DNA of 64,000 nucleotides from an uncultured Flavobacteriaceae bacterium. GTDB taxonomy: Bacteria; Bacteroidota; Bacteroidia; Flavobacteriales; Flavobacteriaceae. Every line of letters begins with the position of its first letter. Positions within the stretch are counted from its first letter, which is position 1. The stretch covers positions 1,443,178 through 1,507,177 of the forward strand of contig CALSTP010000001.1 in the NCBI GenBank assembly GCA_943789305.1, read 5' to 3'. Shown in pieces: positions 1-10,401 of the stretch. The notes under the pieces were generated by a model that ran no database searches, was not told the origin of the DNA, and worked only from the letters and a program-made list of their open reading frames with translations. The position numbers and the translations under genes were made by a program.

Positions 1-1
1 T

Positions 2-196
2 ACAACAATATTCATTATGGGTTGTTTGTTCTTTGGAACATTAGCCACTATTGGTATAGTTTCTACATTTGTTAGGGATTATAAAAACCCTCCTACTGAT
101 ATTCGTCATCAACACATTAAGCAGCATTCAGATGAGCAATTAAAATATAATGAAATGATAAAGCTGCTTGACTCTATTAATTCAAAATTGGAATAG
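2..196 (+). CDS. Small hypothetical protein, 5' truncated by window edge (…TTIFIMGCLFFGTLATIGIVSTFVRDYKNPPTDIRHQ…NSKLE*)
   Basis: Open frame from window edge to TAG at 196; hydrophobic N-terminus then charged C-terminus; not in supplied ORF track. Confidence 0.45.
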   Translation, partial: TTIFIMGCLFFGTLATIGIVSTFVRDYKNPPTDIRHQHIKQHSDEQLKYNEMIKLLDSINSKLE

Positions 197-519
197 TTTA
201 AACTGCTCTTTTACTTATGCTGTTACTTTGTTTTGGCTTCCTTTGGGTCTAGTGATTAACTAAATGAGTAAACTTTGTAACACACTCAAACTTTCTGTGT
301 GGAGAGACTAGGGTAATAAGAAGAAGTGAAGTGAATTTTGGCAGAGTAGGTAAAATAGAGAACAAAAAACCTCTATAGTACTATTTATATATAGTACTAT
401 ATATAGTTTCTTTTATTTATTTATATACTATATATATATTATGTGCCACCATGACACTTGGAAGAAGATAGAAGATTTAAAAAATAGATGAATAAGTTCG
501 CTATAAGTTCGCTAAACAT

Positions 520-550
520 AAAAAAAAGGCTTAACCTTTCGGAGAGCCTT
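520..550 (-). terminator. Rho-independent terminator after tRNA cluster
   Basis: AAGGCT…AGCCTT hairpin followed on minus strand by a T-run. Confidence 0.6.
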
Positions 551-558
551 ATATGTTG

Positions 559-630
559 AGCCAGCGAGCAGATTTGAACTGCCGACCTCTTCCTTACCAA
601 GGAAACGCTCTACCCCTGAGCTACGCCGGC
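559..630 (-). tRNA. tRNA-Thr(GGT)
   Basis: Cloverleaf on minus strand: acceptor GCCGGCG/CGCTGGC, anticodon loop TTGGTAA, T-arm GGCAGTTCAAATCTGC. Confidence 0.93.
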
Positions 631-641
631 AATAAAAAGAG

Positions 642-714
642 AGCGAGAGACCGGGTTCGAACCGGCGACATTCAGCTTGGAAGGCTGACGCTCTACCAAC
701 TGAGCTACTCTCGC
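642..714 (-). tRNA. tRNA-Gly(TCC)
   Basis: Acceptor GCGAGAG/CTCTCGC, anticodon loop CTTCCAA, T-loop GGTTCGAACCC. Confidence 0.93.
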
Positions 715-745
715 ATGATTGAAAAATCCTTAAGTGATTTTTTTG

Positions 746-827
<82 letters not shown>

Positions 828-894
828 AATAATATTTCAACAACCAAGATATTAAACTCTTGGATGAATCGAGACATATTCGATTCTTTTTTTG

Positions 895-968
895 AGCCGA
901 TGGAGGGACTCGAACCCACGACCTGCTGATTACAAATCAGCTGCTCTAGCCAGCTGAGCTACATCGGC
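895..968 (-). tRNA. tRNA-Thr(TGT)
   Basis: Acceptor GCCGATG/CATCGGC, anticodon loop TTTGTAA, T-loop GGTTCGAGTCC. Confidence 0.93.
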
Positions 969-1391
969 TTTTAAATTTTATTAGCCTTCTGAAAAACAAG
1001 ATTTTAATCTGATATTTTTAAAAAAAAATCATCAAAATCACAATGTTTCTTGAAGAACTAGTTTCAGTTTTCTGATAAACTGAGTGCAAATATAAAAGGA
1101 TTTAACTTAAAAAAAAGCATTCCTAGAAAAATAATGCAAGAATATTAAAGGTCAGTAAAATCTTAAAGTTCTTTCGAGTTAAAACACAGTAATTTAATTA
1201 ACCATTTGGACAATATCGCTAGTTAAAAGCAGGTATTATGAAAATTTATATAATAAAAAATAATTGAGCTAAGAATGAATTTATGTCTTTTTAAAAGCAG
1301 GAGATTCATAGATAATTTTTCTTTTTAAAAAACAATAACCTATCTTGTTCTTTAGTTTTATAAATCCCGTTTTATTTCAAAACACAAAAAA

Positions 1392-2129
1392 ATGAACAAA
1401 CATCTTTCTTTACGATCTGGCAACCCCGTTTTATCAAAAAGTACTTTTACAAGTGCAGCAAATGTTTCCGAAACAATGACCATAGAGGGTACGGTTAACA
1501 AAACTGCAATCTGCCTTTTTTTACTTGTTGGTACTGGTTATTTAACCTTTGATGTAATGAATCCAATCCTTTTGATTAGCTGCGCAATTGGTGGTTTTAT
1601 TATAGCACTGATTACCATATTCAAAAAGCACTGGGCTCCCATAACGGTTCCTATTTATGCAGTCTTGGAGGGAGGTCTACTGGGAGGAGTCTCTTATATG
1701 TACAACAACATGTACGAAGGGATTGTGAGCAATGCTGTTTTTTTGACCATCGGAATACTTCTCGCTTTACTTATGGCTTATCGTTCTGGCTTAATAAAAC
1801 CCTCCGAAAATTTCAAACTGGGAATTGTTGCTGCTACGGGCGGAATTGCGATTGTTTATTTAATAAATTTTGTAATGAGCTTTTTTGGCTCAGGATTGGG
1901 AATTATGAGTATTGAAAACGCATCTCTAATGAGTGTTGGATTTAGTTTAGTAGTTGTTGTAATTGCTGCTTTGAATTTAATTCTTGATTTTGATTTCATT
2001 GAGGAGGGTGCTGAAAAAGGAGCACCAAAATACATGGAATGGTATGGAGCCTTTGGTTTATTAGTATCCTTGATTTGGCTTTATTTAGAAATACTCAGAT
2101 TACTCGCAAAACTTAATTCAAGAAAATAA
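1392..2129 (+). CDS. Bax inhibitor-1/YccA family membrane protein
   Basis: N-terminal RSGNPVL motif and multi-TM pattern typical of YccA/BI-1. Confidence 0.85.
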   Translation: MNKHLSLRSGNPVLSKSTFTSAANVSETMTIEGTVNKTAICLFLLVGTGYLTFDVMNPILLISCAIGGFIIALITIFKKHWAPITVPIYAVLEGGLLGGVSYMYNNMYEGIVSNAVFLTIGILLALLMAYRSGLIKPSENFKLGIVAATGGIAIVYLINFVMSFFGSGLGIMSIENASLMSVGFSLVVVVIAALNLILDFDFIEEGAEKGAPKYMEWYGAFGLLVSLIWLYLEILRLLAKLNSRK

Positions 2130-2147
2130 TAGAAATTAAAACTTTAC

Positions 2148-3065
2148 CTAGGGATAGATAACTTTTTTGATCTGGTTCCATTGAACAAGTTGAATGTTTT
2201 CCTGTTTCATTAATTTTTTGAAGGGGCTGCTCTCCAAAACTTCTGAATCTAAAGCCCTCCATTTTGCTCCCCATCCTGGATGATCAACCATCATTTGTTT
2301 TAGTTCTGGGGTATCATCCCCTAGATGAACCAAAAGAACATTTAGTCCAGGTTTAATGTCTTTTATGACATTGGAATAAAAAATATCCCAATTTTCTCTG
2401 TCAATTGGAGTATCATCGGATTTTTGATATACTTTTTGAACCCAAACAATTTTTGATTCGTCAATTCCATCAAGATTTACAAGATCTTTAAAAACAGTTG
2501 CTGCAAGAACAGGAATTCGAAATTCTTCACCTATCTCAAAATAAGCTTTTGTGATGTCTTGACGCACCAAAACAGCACCCATATGAGTGTCTAAATGTGT
2601 GGGTTCGAACCCGAAATTCTTTGCATAACTTACTTGTGCCCTCAATTCATTTTTTACATCATCATAAGTTGCATTGATTTTAACCTCTTCTGTAGAAGAA
2701 TAAAAATGTCCTTTTTCATTTAACAAAGAAGAGATTTCGTTTGATGATGAAATACCGTCCCATTTATAGTTTTTCCATTCAGAGGTTAAAGTTAAATGAA
2801 GTCCTAAATCATACTTTGGATTCTTCTTTGCAAATTCGGCAACTTCCAAAAACCAAGGACATGGAACCATAACACTTCCAGAGTTAATTGCACCTTTTTG
2901 GAATGCGGAAAAACTTGCATTATTTACCCCCTGTGCAACTCCAATATCATCCGCATGAATAATAAGTAATTTACTGTCGGGGGCGTAACCAAGTTGTTGG
3001 GCTAAATTTTGTGCATTGACCGAAATAAAAAGAAAAAAGAACAAGTATTGAGTAAATAGTTTCAT
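2148..3065 (-). CDS. YdjC/ChbG-like polysaccharide deacetylase, probably exported
   Basis: Signal peptide, HADDIG motif, DLGLHLTLTSEW, HLDTHMG. Confidence 0.8.
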   Translation of the reverse strand: MKLFTQYLFFFLFISVNAQNLAQQLGYAPDSKLLIIHADDIGVAQGVNNASFSAFQKGAINSGSVMVPCPWFLEVAEFAKKNPKYDLGLHLTLTSEWKNYKWDGISSSNEISSLLNEKGHFYSSTEEVKINATYDDVKNELRAQVSYAKNFGFEPTHLDTHMGAVLVRQDITKAYFEIGEEFRIPVLAATVFKDLVNLDGIDESKIVWVQKVYQKSDDTPIDRENWDIFYSNVIKDIKPGLNVLLVHLGDDTPELKQMMVDHPGWGAKWRALDSEVLESSPFKKLMKQENIQLVQWNQIKKVIYP

Positions 3066-3135
3066 GGCATGAGTGTAAAAATTTTTATTAAAAAATTAAT
3101 GGCTTATTTTGAAAGCTTAGACAAAAGCCTCCTAA

Positions 3136-3429
3136 CTATCGAACAGTTTCTTTGTGTTTTTTTAAAATACGTTCAGCAGCTCTGACATTTAAATCAATTG
3201 CTTCTTCAAAGGTTTTACATATTTTTTTTACAACAATATCATCTCCAACAATTCTTAATTTAATCTCAGCAAATTTATTGATTCGATCTGAAGCATTCTC
3301 TACTTTAAAGATAACCTCAGCATTTAAAATCTTATCGTAAAACTGTTCTAATTTTTCAATTCGCTTTTTAGCGAAGTCAATTAATTTGGCGTCTGCTGTA
3401 AAATTGATGGATTGAATATTAATCCTCAT
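3136..3429 (-). CDS. hpf: Ribosome hibernation promoting factor (HPF/RaiA/YfiA family)
   Basis: MRINIQSINFTADAKLIDFAKKRIEKLEQFYDKI; located behind xerC. Confidence 0.85.
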   Translation of the reverse strand: MRINIQSINFTADAKLIDFAKKRIEKLEQFYDKILNAEVIFKVENASDRINKFAEIKLRIVGDDIVVKKICKTFEEAIDLNVRAAERILKKHKETVR

Positions 3430-3453
3430 AATTTAGAGATTTTAAATTAAACA

Positions 3454-4347
3454 CTATTTTTCGGTTCCTCGTGGATGGGCTTTTGAATAAACCTTTTTCA
3501 TCTTGTCAATACTGGTATGAGTATAGACTTGAGTGGCTGCTAAGGAGGCATGTCCTAATAATTCTTTAACTGCATTTAGATTCGCACCCTGATTCAACAA
3601 ATGAGTAGCAAAGCTGTGGCGAAGCATATGCGGGCTCCTTTTAACCTTCGTTGATACAAGACTAATATAATCATTTACTGTTTTGTAAACAAAATTCTCC
3701 GATAATTTTCTGCCCTTTTCAGATTGTAAAAAAAAACTTTTTTGATTGTAATTGGGTTGCTCTTGTGCAAAACTTGTGAATTTTTTAAGTGTATTTTCAA
3801 GACTGCTAATAATAGGGATTAACCTTTCTTTGTTTCGCTTGCCAAGTACACGAATCGTTTTTGAACTGAAAGAAATGTCACTGCTTTTTAGGGCTATTAA
3901 TTCTGCTCTTCTCATGCCCGTTGAATACAAAAGCTCAATAATTGTTTTTTGCAGAACTCCCTTGTAACTGTCTTCAAAATGATCTCCCTCAAATAAAAGT
4001 TTCATTTCATTTTCAGAAAAGGGTATTTGTACTTTCTTTTTTTCTTTTAAAGTAAGATGTTTTTGCAAAGGCGAAATTTTTATAATTTCTAATCGCAATA
4101 AAAAATTGTAATAAGACCGCAGTACTGAAATCTTTCTATTTACAGTTCGATTACTCATCCCTTGCTCTATTAAATTGACGATCCAAGAACGGATTATTGA
4201 ATAAGAGACTTGATTAATATCCTGATCTTCAAAATTATCTACACAGAATTGCTGAAAGCTTTTTAAATCTGCAGAATATGTATTCTGTGTATGAATTGAG
4301 TAATTTCGCTCAAAAGTTATGTAATCGATATACTGGGATATGGACAT
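3454..4347 (-). CDS. xerC: Tyrosine recombinase XerC-type
   Basis: SAM-like N-domain; catalytic R…HMLRHSFATHLLNQGANLNAVKELLGHASLAATQVYTH. Confidence 0.88.
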   Translation of the reverse strand: MSISQYIDYITFERNYSIHTQNTYSADLKSFQQFCVDNFEDQDINQVSYSIIRSWIVNLIEQGMSNRTVNRKISVLRSYYNFLLRLEIIKISPLQKHLTLKEKKKVQIPFSENEMKLLFEGDHFEDSYKGVLQKTIIELLYSTGMRRAELIALKSSDISFSSKTIRVLGKRNKERLIPIISSLENTLKKFTSFAQEQPNYNQKSFFLQSEKGRKLSENFVYKTVNDYISLVSTKVKRSPHMLRHSFATHLLNQGANLNAVKELLGHASLAATQVYTHTSIDKMKKVYSKAHPRGTEK

Positions 4348-4394
4348 AAAAAAACGTTCTTACTCAAAGTTAAAAACTTTAAATAAGAACGTTT
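4348..4394 (-). terminator. Hairpin/T-tract between rpsU and xerC
   Basis: AAACGTTCTTA…TAAGAACGTTT stem with internal AAAGTT/AACTTT hairpin; 7-T tract directly abuts xerC ATG. Confidence 0.75.
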
Positions 4395-4415
4395 GATTTT
4401 TTAGCAACAAATAAC

Positions 4416-4610
4416 TTAGATGTTTTCAGCGTCTCTAAGTTTCTGGATGTATTGTGCTTTTTGAATTTTCACTCTGTTTTTTACAGAAGGTTTAGTAAAC
4501 TGCTTACGCGTACGTAACTGACGCATTCCGCCGGTTTTATCAAATTTTCGCTTAAAACGTTTTAAAGCTCTATCGATATTTTCTCCCTCTTTAATTGGTA
4601 TAATTAACAT
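4416..4610 (-). CDS. rpsU: 30S ribosomal protein S21
   Basis: MLIIPIKEGENIDRALKRFKRKFDKTGGMRQLRTRKQF. Confidence 0.95.
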   Translation of the reverse strand: MLIIPIKEGENIDRALKRFKRKFDKTGGMRQLRTRKQFTKPSVKNRVKIQKAQYIQKLRDAENI

Positions 4611-4684
4611 AATAATGCACCTCCTTTAGTTAAAATAGGTCGCAAAGATAAACAACCTTTTAGATAAATCTAACTTTTCTTGAT

Positions 4685-5848
4685 TTAATCTCTTAGGAGC
4701 TCTCTAGAGATTACTAGTTTCTGGATTTCTGTGGTTCCTTCACCTATTGTACAGAGTTTTGAATCCCGGTAAAACTTTTCTACTGGAAAATCTTTAGTAA
4801 ATCCGTATCCTCCATGTATCTGAACAGCTTCACTGGCAACCTTTACACAAACTTCAGAAGCATACATCTTTGCCATCGCTCCAATTTTTGTGATATTTTT
4901 ACCTTTCATCTTATCAGAAGCAGCTTTGTGTATAAGCAATTCTGAGGCTTCAATTTGAGTTGCGATTTCTGCCAGTTTAAAAGAAATGCCTTGAAAGGAA
5001 CTAATGGGTTTTCCAAACTGTTTTCTCTCTTTTGAATATTGAAGGGAGGCTTCATATGCACCTTTTGCAATACCCAAAGATAGGGCTCCAATAGATATTC
5101 GACCTCCGTCCAATATTTTCATGGATTGTACAAAGCCTTCTCCTACTTCTCCCAGTCTATTTTCATCAGGAATAATACAATTGTCAAAAACCATCTCTGC
5201 TGTTTCTGAAGCTCGCATTCCCAATTTATCTTCCTTTTTTCCATAACCAAATCCCGGAGTAGAACGTTCTACAACGAATGCAGTCATTCCTCTGCTCTGA
5301 CCTTTTTCTCCATTTCGAGCAATTACTATAGCAATATGACCACTTTTACCATGCGTAATAAAGTTTTTAGTACCGTTTAATACCCAAGAATCTCCTTGTT
5401 TTTTGGCGGTAGTGTTCATTCCTTTTGCATCAGAACCTGTATTATGCTCTGTTAGACCCCATGCTCCAATGTATTCTCCTGAACACAATTTAGGCAACCA
5501 TTTTAAACGCTGAGACTCGTTTCCAAAAAGATAAATATGATTTGTACAAAGTGAATTATGTGCTGCTATCGATAAACCAATGGATGGGTCTATGATTGAA
5601 ATTTGCTCTATAACCGAAATATATTCGTGGTAACCCAGACCAGAACCTCCGTATTCCTCTGGAATTATAATTCCAAGAAAACCTAACTCAGCTGCTTTTC
5701 GCATAAGATCAAGGGGAAAATATTGTGCTTCATCCCATTCTCGAACGTAAGGCTTGATGTGTTGAAGTGCAAAACCCCTTGCCGACTCGGAAATTAGATC
5801 CAAAGTCTCAGAAGTTTCGTAAGAAAAGGTAGTTGGGTTCATAAACAA
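4685..5848 (-). CDS. Acyl-CoA dehydrogenase
   Basis: [48 protein letters not shown] motifs. Confidence 0.92.
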   Translation of the reverse strand: MFMNPTTFSYETSETLDLISESARGFALQHIKPYVREWDEAQYFPLDLMRKAAELGFLGIIIPEEYGGSGLGYHEYISVIEQISIIDPSIGLSIAAHNSLCTNHIYLFGNESQRLKWLPKLCSGEYIGAWGLTEHNTGSDAKGMNTTAKKQGDSWVLNGTKNFITHGKSGHIAIVIARNGEKGQSRGMTAFVVERSTPGFGYGKKEDKLGMRASETAEMVFDNCIIPDENRLGEVGEGFVQSMKILDGGRISIGALSLGIAKGAYEASLQYSKERKQFGKPISSFQGISFKLAEIATQIEASELLIHKAASDKMKGKNITKIGAMAKMYASEVCVKVASEAVQIHGGYGFTKDFPVEKFYRDSKLCTIGEGTTEIQKLVISRELLRD

Positions 5849-5851
5849 ACT

Positions 5852-6682
5852 TTAGTACAAATATAAGGTTAATCTTTCAATTTTCAAGGAATCAAAATCC
5901 ATCTCTAAAAAGAAATCCCCTAAACTTAAATTTGGTTTCCTTGTACGAATTTCGATTATTTTTTTTGCTTCTTTATAAGTTAGATAGAGAACTGCTTGAA
6001 GCTCTTCTAAAGTTACTTTATTAATCTTCTTCTTTACCAGATTTATCGGAACTTGAATATTGAATCGCTCAAAAACTCTTTGAGCAACCAATGTATCTAA
6101 TCCATAAACCTCATACATTTGATCTAAATCTTCGAAACCTTTTAATCAGGATCTATACTTTATAATTCGTTCAGAAAGAACATCTCCTATTCCTCGAATT
6201 TGAGTCAATTCAACTGCAGTAGTTTTATTGATGTCTTTCAATTCAACTGTAATTGTTTTATTTTTTTTGGTTTCAACTCTTGAAACCCAATCTGGAAACC
6301 TAAAATAATTGCTGTATTTTTCAATCCAAATCAAAGGGACTGCGGTGATCTTTTGAAACTCAGAAATTGAGTTTATAAATTTCCCCGACTTCCGATACTT
6401 ATGAATTTTTTTTATCTGTTCGACTGATAGTTCAAGCTGATATCCTTTGGAAAGAGTTGTGAAATTTGGATTGAAGGGGAAAATAACTTCCTTTTGGTAA
6501 TTTTGCTTCAAAGAATCTATATGGATTTGTAAAGCCGCATCGAAAGACAAGATATTGATTTGATTTTGTTGTTTAAATCCTTATTCTAGGTAATTCTGAA
6601 AACCGATGATTAACATCAATAAAAAAAAGACCAAACGTTGTTTTCGAAAAGGCTGAAAAACGAATAATCTTTTTTTTAACAT
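5852..6682 (-). pseudogene. Helix-hairpin-helix (ComEA-like) membrane-anchored protein interrupted by two in-frame stops
   Basis: One continuous frame from ATG at 6682 (MLKKRLFVFQPFRKQRLVFFLLMLIIGFQNYLE*GFKQQNQINILSFDAALQ…IIKYRS*LKGFEDLDQMYEVYGL…) with TAA at 6581-6583 and TGA at 6146-6148. Confidence 0.8.
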
Positions 6683-6691
6683 TAAAGAAAT

Positions 6692-8302
6692 TTAACTAGT
6701 GATACTTTCTGTAGCCTTTAAATATTTATTCAATTCTTCCTTCACTTTAGGAAAAAGAATCAAAAGTCCTATCATGTTTGGAAATACTAATGCGAGTATC
6801 ATGGCATCCGAAAATGCCCAAACAGAAGACATATCTCCAGCAGCTCCAATCACAATAAAAATTAGAAATAAAGATTTGTATGTTAAATCTGAAATTTTAC
6901 TTTTTCCAAAAACAAACATCCAAGATTGAAGACCGTAATAAGACCATGAAATCATGGTTGATACGGCAAATAAAACTACCGCAATTGTTAAGAAAGGGCC
7001 AGAAAATGAAATATATTTAGCAAAAGCTGCAGCAGTAATTCCTGCACCTTCAACTTCGAGTCCATCAATAAGAACTTTACCCCCCTCACCTCCATAGGTA
7101 AATACAGTACTATCACCATTAAATATAATGATTACTAGTGCGGTCATAGTACAAATAACCACGGTGTCAATGAAAGGTTCTAAAAGCGCTACTAGACCCT
7201 CCGAAGCCGGGTATTTTGTTTTTACTGCCGAATGTGCAATAGATGCAGAACCAGCCCCTGCTTCATTAGAAAAAGCTGCACGTCTAAATCCAGTAATCAA
7301 AACTCCCAAAAGACCACCAAGTCCAGCTTGAGGATTGAATGCTTGTGAAAAAATCATTCCAAAAGCGTCATCAATAAATGAAAAGTTGCTCAAAATGATG
7401 TAAATACATGCGAGGACATACATCAATGCCATAAAGGGTACTACTTTTTCAGTAACTGAAGCAATTCTTTTTATTCCTCCAATGATAATTACCCCTACAA
7501 TAATCATCATAATTACTCCAATAATCGTTCTAGCATTTCCACCTGTCATTCCAAAAGATTCAACCAGTTGCATAGCAGCCTGATTTGACTGAGCGGCATT
7601 TCCACCACCAAATGAGGCACCAATACAAAGAAGGGCAAAAACTACGGCCAAAAACTTCCCTAATTTTGCAAAACCTTTTTCCTCTAATCCTCTGGTCAAG
7701 TAGTACATTGGCCCACCGTAAACAGTTCCATCTTCACCTATGTCTCTGTATTTAACCCCTAAAGTACACTCAACAAATTTTGTAGACATACCAATCAATC
7801 CGCAAAGAATCATCCAAAAGGTAGCCCCGGGACCACCAACTGCAATTGCTAAAGCAACACCCGCAATGTTACCATTACCAACCGTACCTGACACTGCAGT
7901 GGCTAATGCCTGAAAGTGACTAACTTCCCCCTCTTCACTTTCATCAGCAATAGTATCTTTTATATCTCCATCGATTGCTAAATCAGGATTTCCCGAACTG
8001 TGATGATCCAAAGAATCATATTTACCACGAACCGTATTAATTGCCATTGGGAATCTTCTAACATTAATAAAGCCGAAGTAAATGGTAAAAAACAAGGCTC
8101 CTCCAACCAATAAAAAAATGATTGTTGGAATTTCTGTTCCAGGAAAATTATGAAGTACTAAAGCTTCCCACCAATTAGCTATCGGGGTAAATGCTTCATT
8201 AATTTGCTCATCTAATCCTTTTTCTTGTGCAAAAATTAGAGGAGTTGAAAAGAGTAGTAAAAGAATTGTAAGAAGTTTTGGTTTGTTTGTTATAGGTTTC
8301 AT
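6692..8302 (-). CDS. Alanine/glycine:cation symporter (AGCS family)
   Basis: TAVSGTVGNGNIAGVALAIAVGGPGATFWM, FSNEAGAGSASIAHSAVKT. Confidence 0.92.
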   Translation of the reverse strand: MKPITNKPKLLTILLLLFSTPLIFAQEKGLDEQINEAFTPIANWWEALVLHNFPGTEIPTIIFLLVGGALFFTIYFGFINVRRFPMAINTVRGKYDSLDHHSSGNPDLAIDGDIKDTIADESEEGEVSHFQALATAVSGTVGNGNIAGVALAIAVGGPGATFWMILCGLIGMSTKFVECTLGVKYRDIGEDGTVYGGPMYYLTRGLEEKGFAKLGKFLAVVFALLCIGASFGGGNAAQSNQAAMQLVESFGMTGGNARTIIGVIMMIIVGVIIIGGIKRIASVTEKVVPFMALMYVLACIYIILSNFSFIDDAFGMIFSQAFNPQAGLGGLLGVLITGFRRAAFSNEAGAGSASIAHSAVKTKYPASEGLVALLEPFIDTVVICTMTALVIIIFNGDSTVFTYGGEGGKVLIDGLEVEGAGITAAAFAKYISFSGPFLTIAVVLFAVSTMISWSYYGLQSWMFVFGKSKISDLTYKSLFLIFIVIGAAGDMSSVWAFSDAMILALVFPNMIGLLILFPKVKEELNKYLKATESITS

Positions 8303-8439
8303 AAAGAATAATTATCAATTTCTAGTAAGTGTCCAATATCCAAAAATTCCCCAACATAACAAATTTATAGGGTATGGATTTTGGATACGTATTCTTTTTG
8401 AGGACTTGTTTTGGAATTTTTATTTTTAAGACAACATGT

Positions 8440-8658
8440 TTATAAGTCAAAAACTGATGTCCGTTTCGTATAAATCATATCTTTCATTTTCATCCAAAAA
8501 GCCAAAGTCAAATAGAGTCCAAAAAAACCGCCGAATGTTGCAAATGAGGCATAAATAAAAAATAAACGTACGTTTTTAACTTTCATCCCCAAACGATCTG
8601 CCAAGCGGTTACTTACTTCAAAACCATACTTTTCGAACCAATGTCTTATTTTATTCAT
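8440..8658 (-). CDS. PspC-domain-like small protein
   Basis: MNKIRHWFEKYGFEVSNRLADRLGMKVKNVRLFFIYASFATFGGFFGLYL; start chosen inside longer ORF. Confidence 0.6.
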   Translation of the reverse strand: MNKIRHWFEKYGFEVSNRLADRLGMKVKNVRLFFIYASFATFGGFFGLYLTLAFWMKMKDMIYTKRTSVFDL

Positions 8659-8769
8659 ACTTATTATTTGATATCCAGAAGGGCATATCCTATGTTGCAA
8701 TTTAAACATTTTTTTAAATCGCAATAATTTGTTTTTAATTGAATTAAACTTTGCGAATCTTGGGCTGTA

Positions 8770-9937
8770 TTAACTGGAATTTTTAATTTTAAAAAAACCT
8801 CTTGCAATAGTGTTCTTTTCAGATTTTAATTTTCGAATCCAATCAAAAACAATTTCAGAGGGATCTTTCCCTAAATAACTTTCATAAGTAAATTTTAAAG
8901 GAATGATTGTATTTATAAGAATCAAATCTTGAAATTCTTTGGAAAGACCTTTGCGTCTTACAGCAGAATTTTTCCCAAAAACATAATGCGATTTCCAATA
9001 ATCAGACACTTCTAAATCTGACAACCAACTTAGATTGAGTCTATTTTGATTTTCAATAAAACTGGAAAATAATGCTTTGTGCAAAACATAGAGTTGTGCA
9101 AGTTGGGCCCATCTTATCGTTGGAAAATTCATTGGCCGTAAGTGGCTAAAATGAACCAATATCTCATCTTGGGCTTTCAATTGATGTTTTCCTTTCAAGT
9201 AGTCAAATTTTTTTGCCAATGTCTTGTGAAAAGGATCCTCAAAAGGGGGTAATAAAAGTCCTGACATCCCTAAAAATAAAGATTCTAAACTGTGGACATT
9301 GTCCCAATTTTTTCGAATAACATTAAATGAAAGTGATTTTGCAATGCTCAAAAAAGCTGAACCATTTCTATTTAGTCTAAAGTTTTTAGCGAGCATTTGG
9401 AAACATACAGCCTCCCAATCGTTTTTTGATTCTTCCAAAAGTTGACTAATTAGCTTTGACTTTTGTTCTAAACGTTCAACAAATAGTCGCTCTTGCCAAT
9501 TCAACCAAACTGAAGTATTAACGTGGTCGATTTGAGACTCGCATGGAATCCAATTTAGTTTTTGTGAAAACTGTTTTTGATATCGATGAATCCATTTTTT
9601 CAACAAATTTGGATAATTCTAAAGTGGGCAAAATTGAGCCTTACTCAGTCATTACTGCAATATCATCTTCCCAAACTACACGAAGTATTACCGAGTCATA
9701 ATTTTTGTCTAGGTGGTGTTGATGAGAAAACCAATCAGAAGATTTTACATGAACTTCTACATTACCAGACCACTCAAGCGCATCATAGGTGATTCTAGCA
9801 TCAAAAAAATCAGGCCCAGCATATGCATTAGGTGTCCCTGGATTGAGAATCTGAATGCTTATTCCCTGGGTGTTTTCAAGTTTTGCTAATGGAAACTTTT
9901 GGTGCTTCCACAAAAAATGTAAAAAGTCTTCTTTCAT
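8770..9937 (-). pseudogene. DUF2851 family protein, disrupted by stop and frameshift
   Basis: N-part 9641-9937 ends EDDIAVMTE*, same frame continues GSILPTLELSKF, then frame changes into KKWIHRYQKQF… (ORF 8770-9606). Confidence 0.75.
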
Positions 9938-9971
9938 AAGCTTGGGGCACAGAAATTTAAAAAATTAAACG

Positions 9972-10283
9972 CTAGGTAATCACATCACCGTCCCATGATA
10001 AAATCCCTCCATCTAAATTATAGGTAGCTTTTATTCCCATTTGATTTAAAAGCTGACATGCTTGACCGCTTCGAGATCCAGAGCGACAGTAGATAAAAAA
10101 AGATTTGCTTTTATCCAAAGCTTGAGCAGCAGTCATAAATTCATGCGGTTGTTGAATATCCATAAGTTGAGCTCCTTCAATATGACCCGATTCAAATTCT
10201 TCTTCTGTTCGGACATCCAAAAGAACTGAATCTTTACTATCATTCTTTAGGGCGACCCATTCTTTTTGATTTAAGTTATTCAT
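9972..10283 (-). CDS. Rhodanese-like domain protein
   Basis: LLDVRTEEEFESGHIEGAQLMDI, active loop YCRSGSRS. Confidence 0.9.
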   Translation of the reverse strand: MNNLNQKEWVALKNDSKDSVLLDVRTEEEFESGHIEGAQLMDIQQPHEFMTAAQALDKSKSFFIYCRSGSRSGQACQLLNQMGIKATYNLDGGILSWDGDVIT

Positions 10284-10369
10284 GCTTCATTGTTTTAAAC
10301 AAATTTAATCGGATTTAATTTTTAAAAAAAAATAAATTAAACAATTTGAATTTAAATTAATTTTAATAT

Positions 10370-10385
10370 ATTTGTATATACAAAT
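10370..10385. promoter_or_regulatory. Perfect palindrome overlapping TAnnTTTG promoter of marR gene (candidate MarR operator)
   Basis: ATTTGTATATACAAAT equals its own reverse complement; overlaps TATATTTG; adjacent GTTGTAACAAC. Confidence 0.6.
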
Positions 10386-10401
10386 GTTGTAACAACAAGA
10401 T

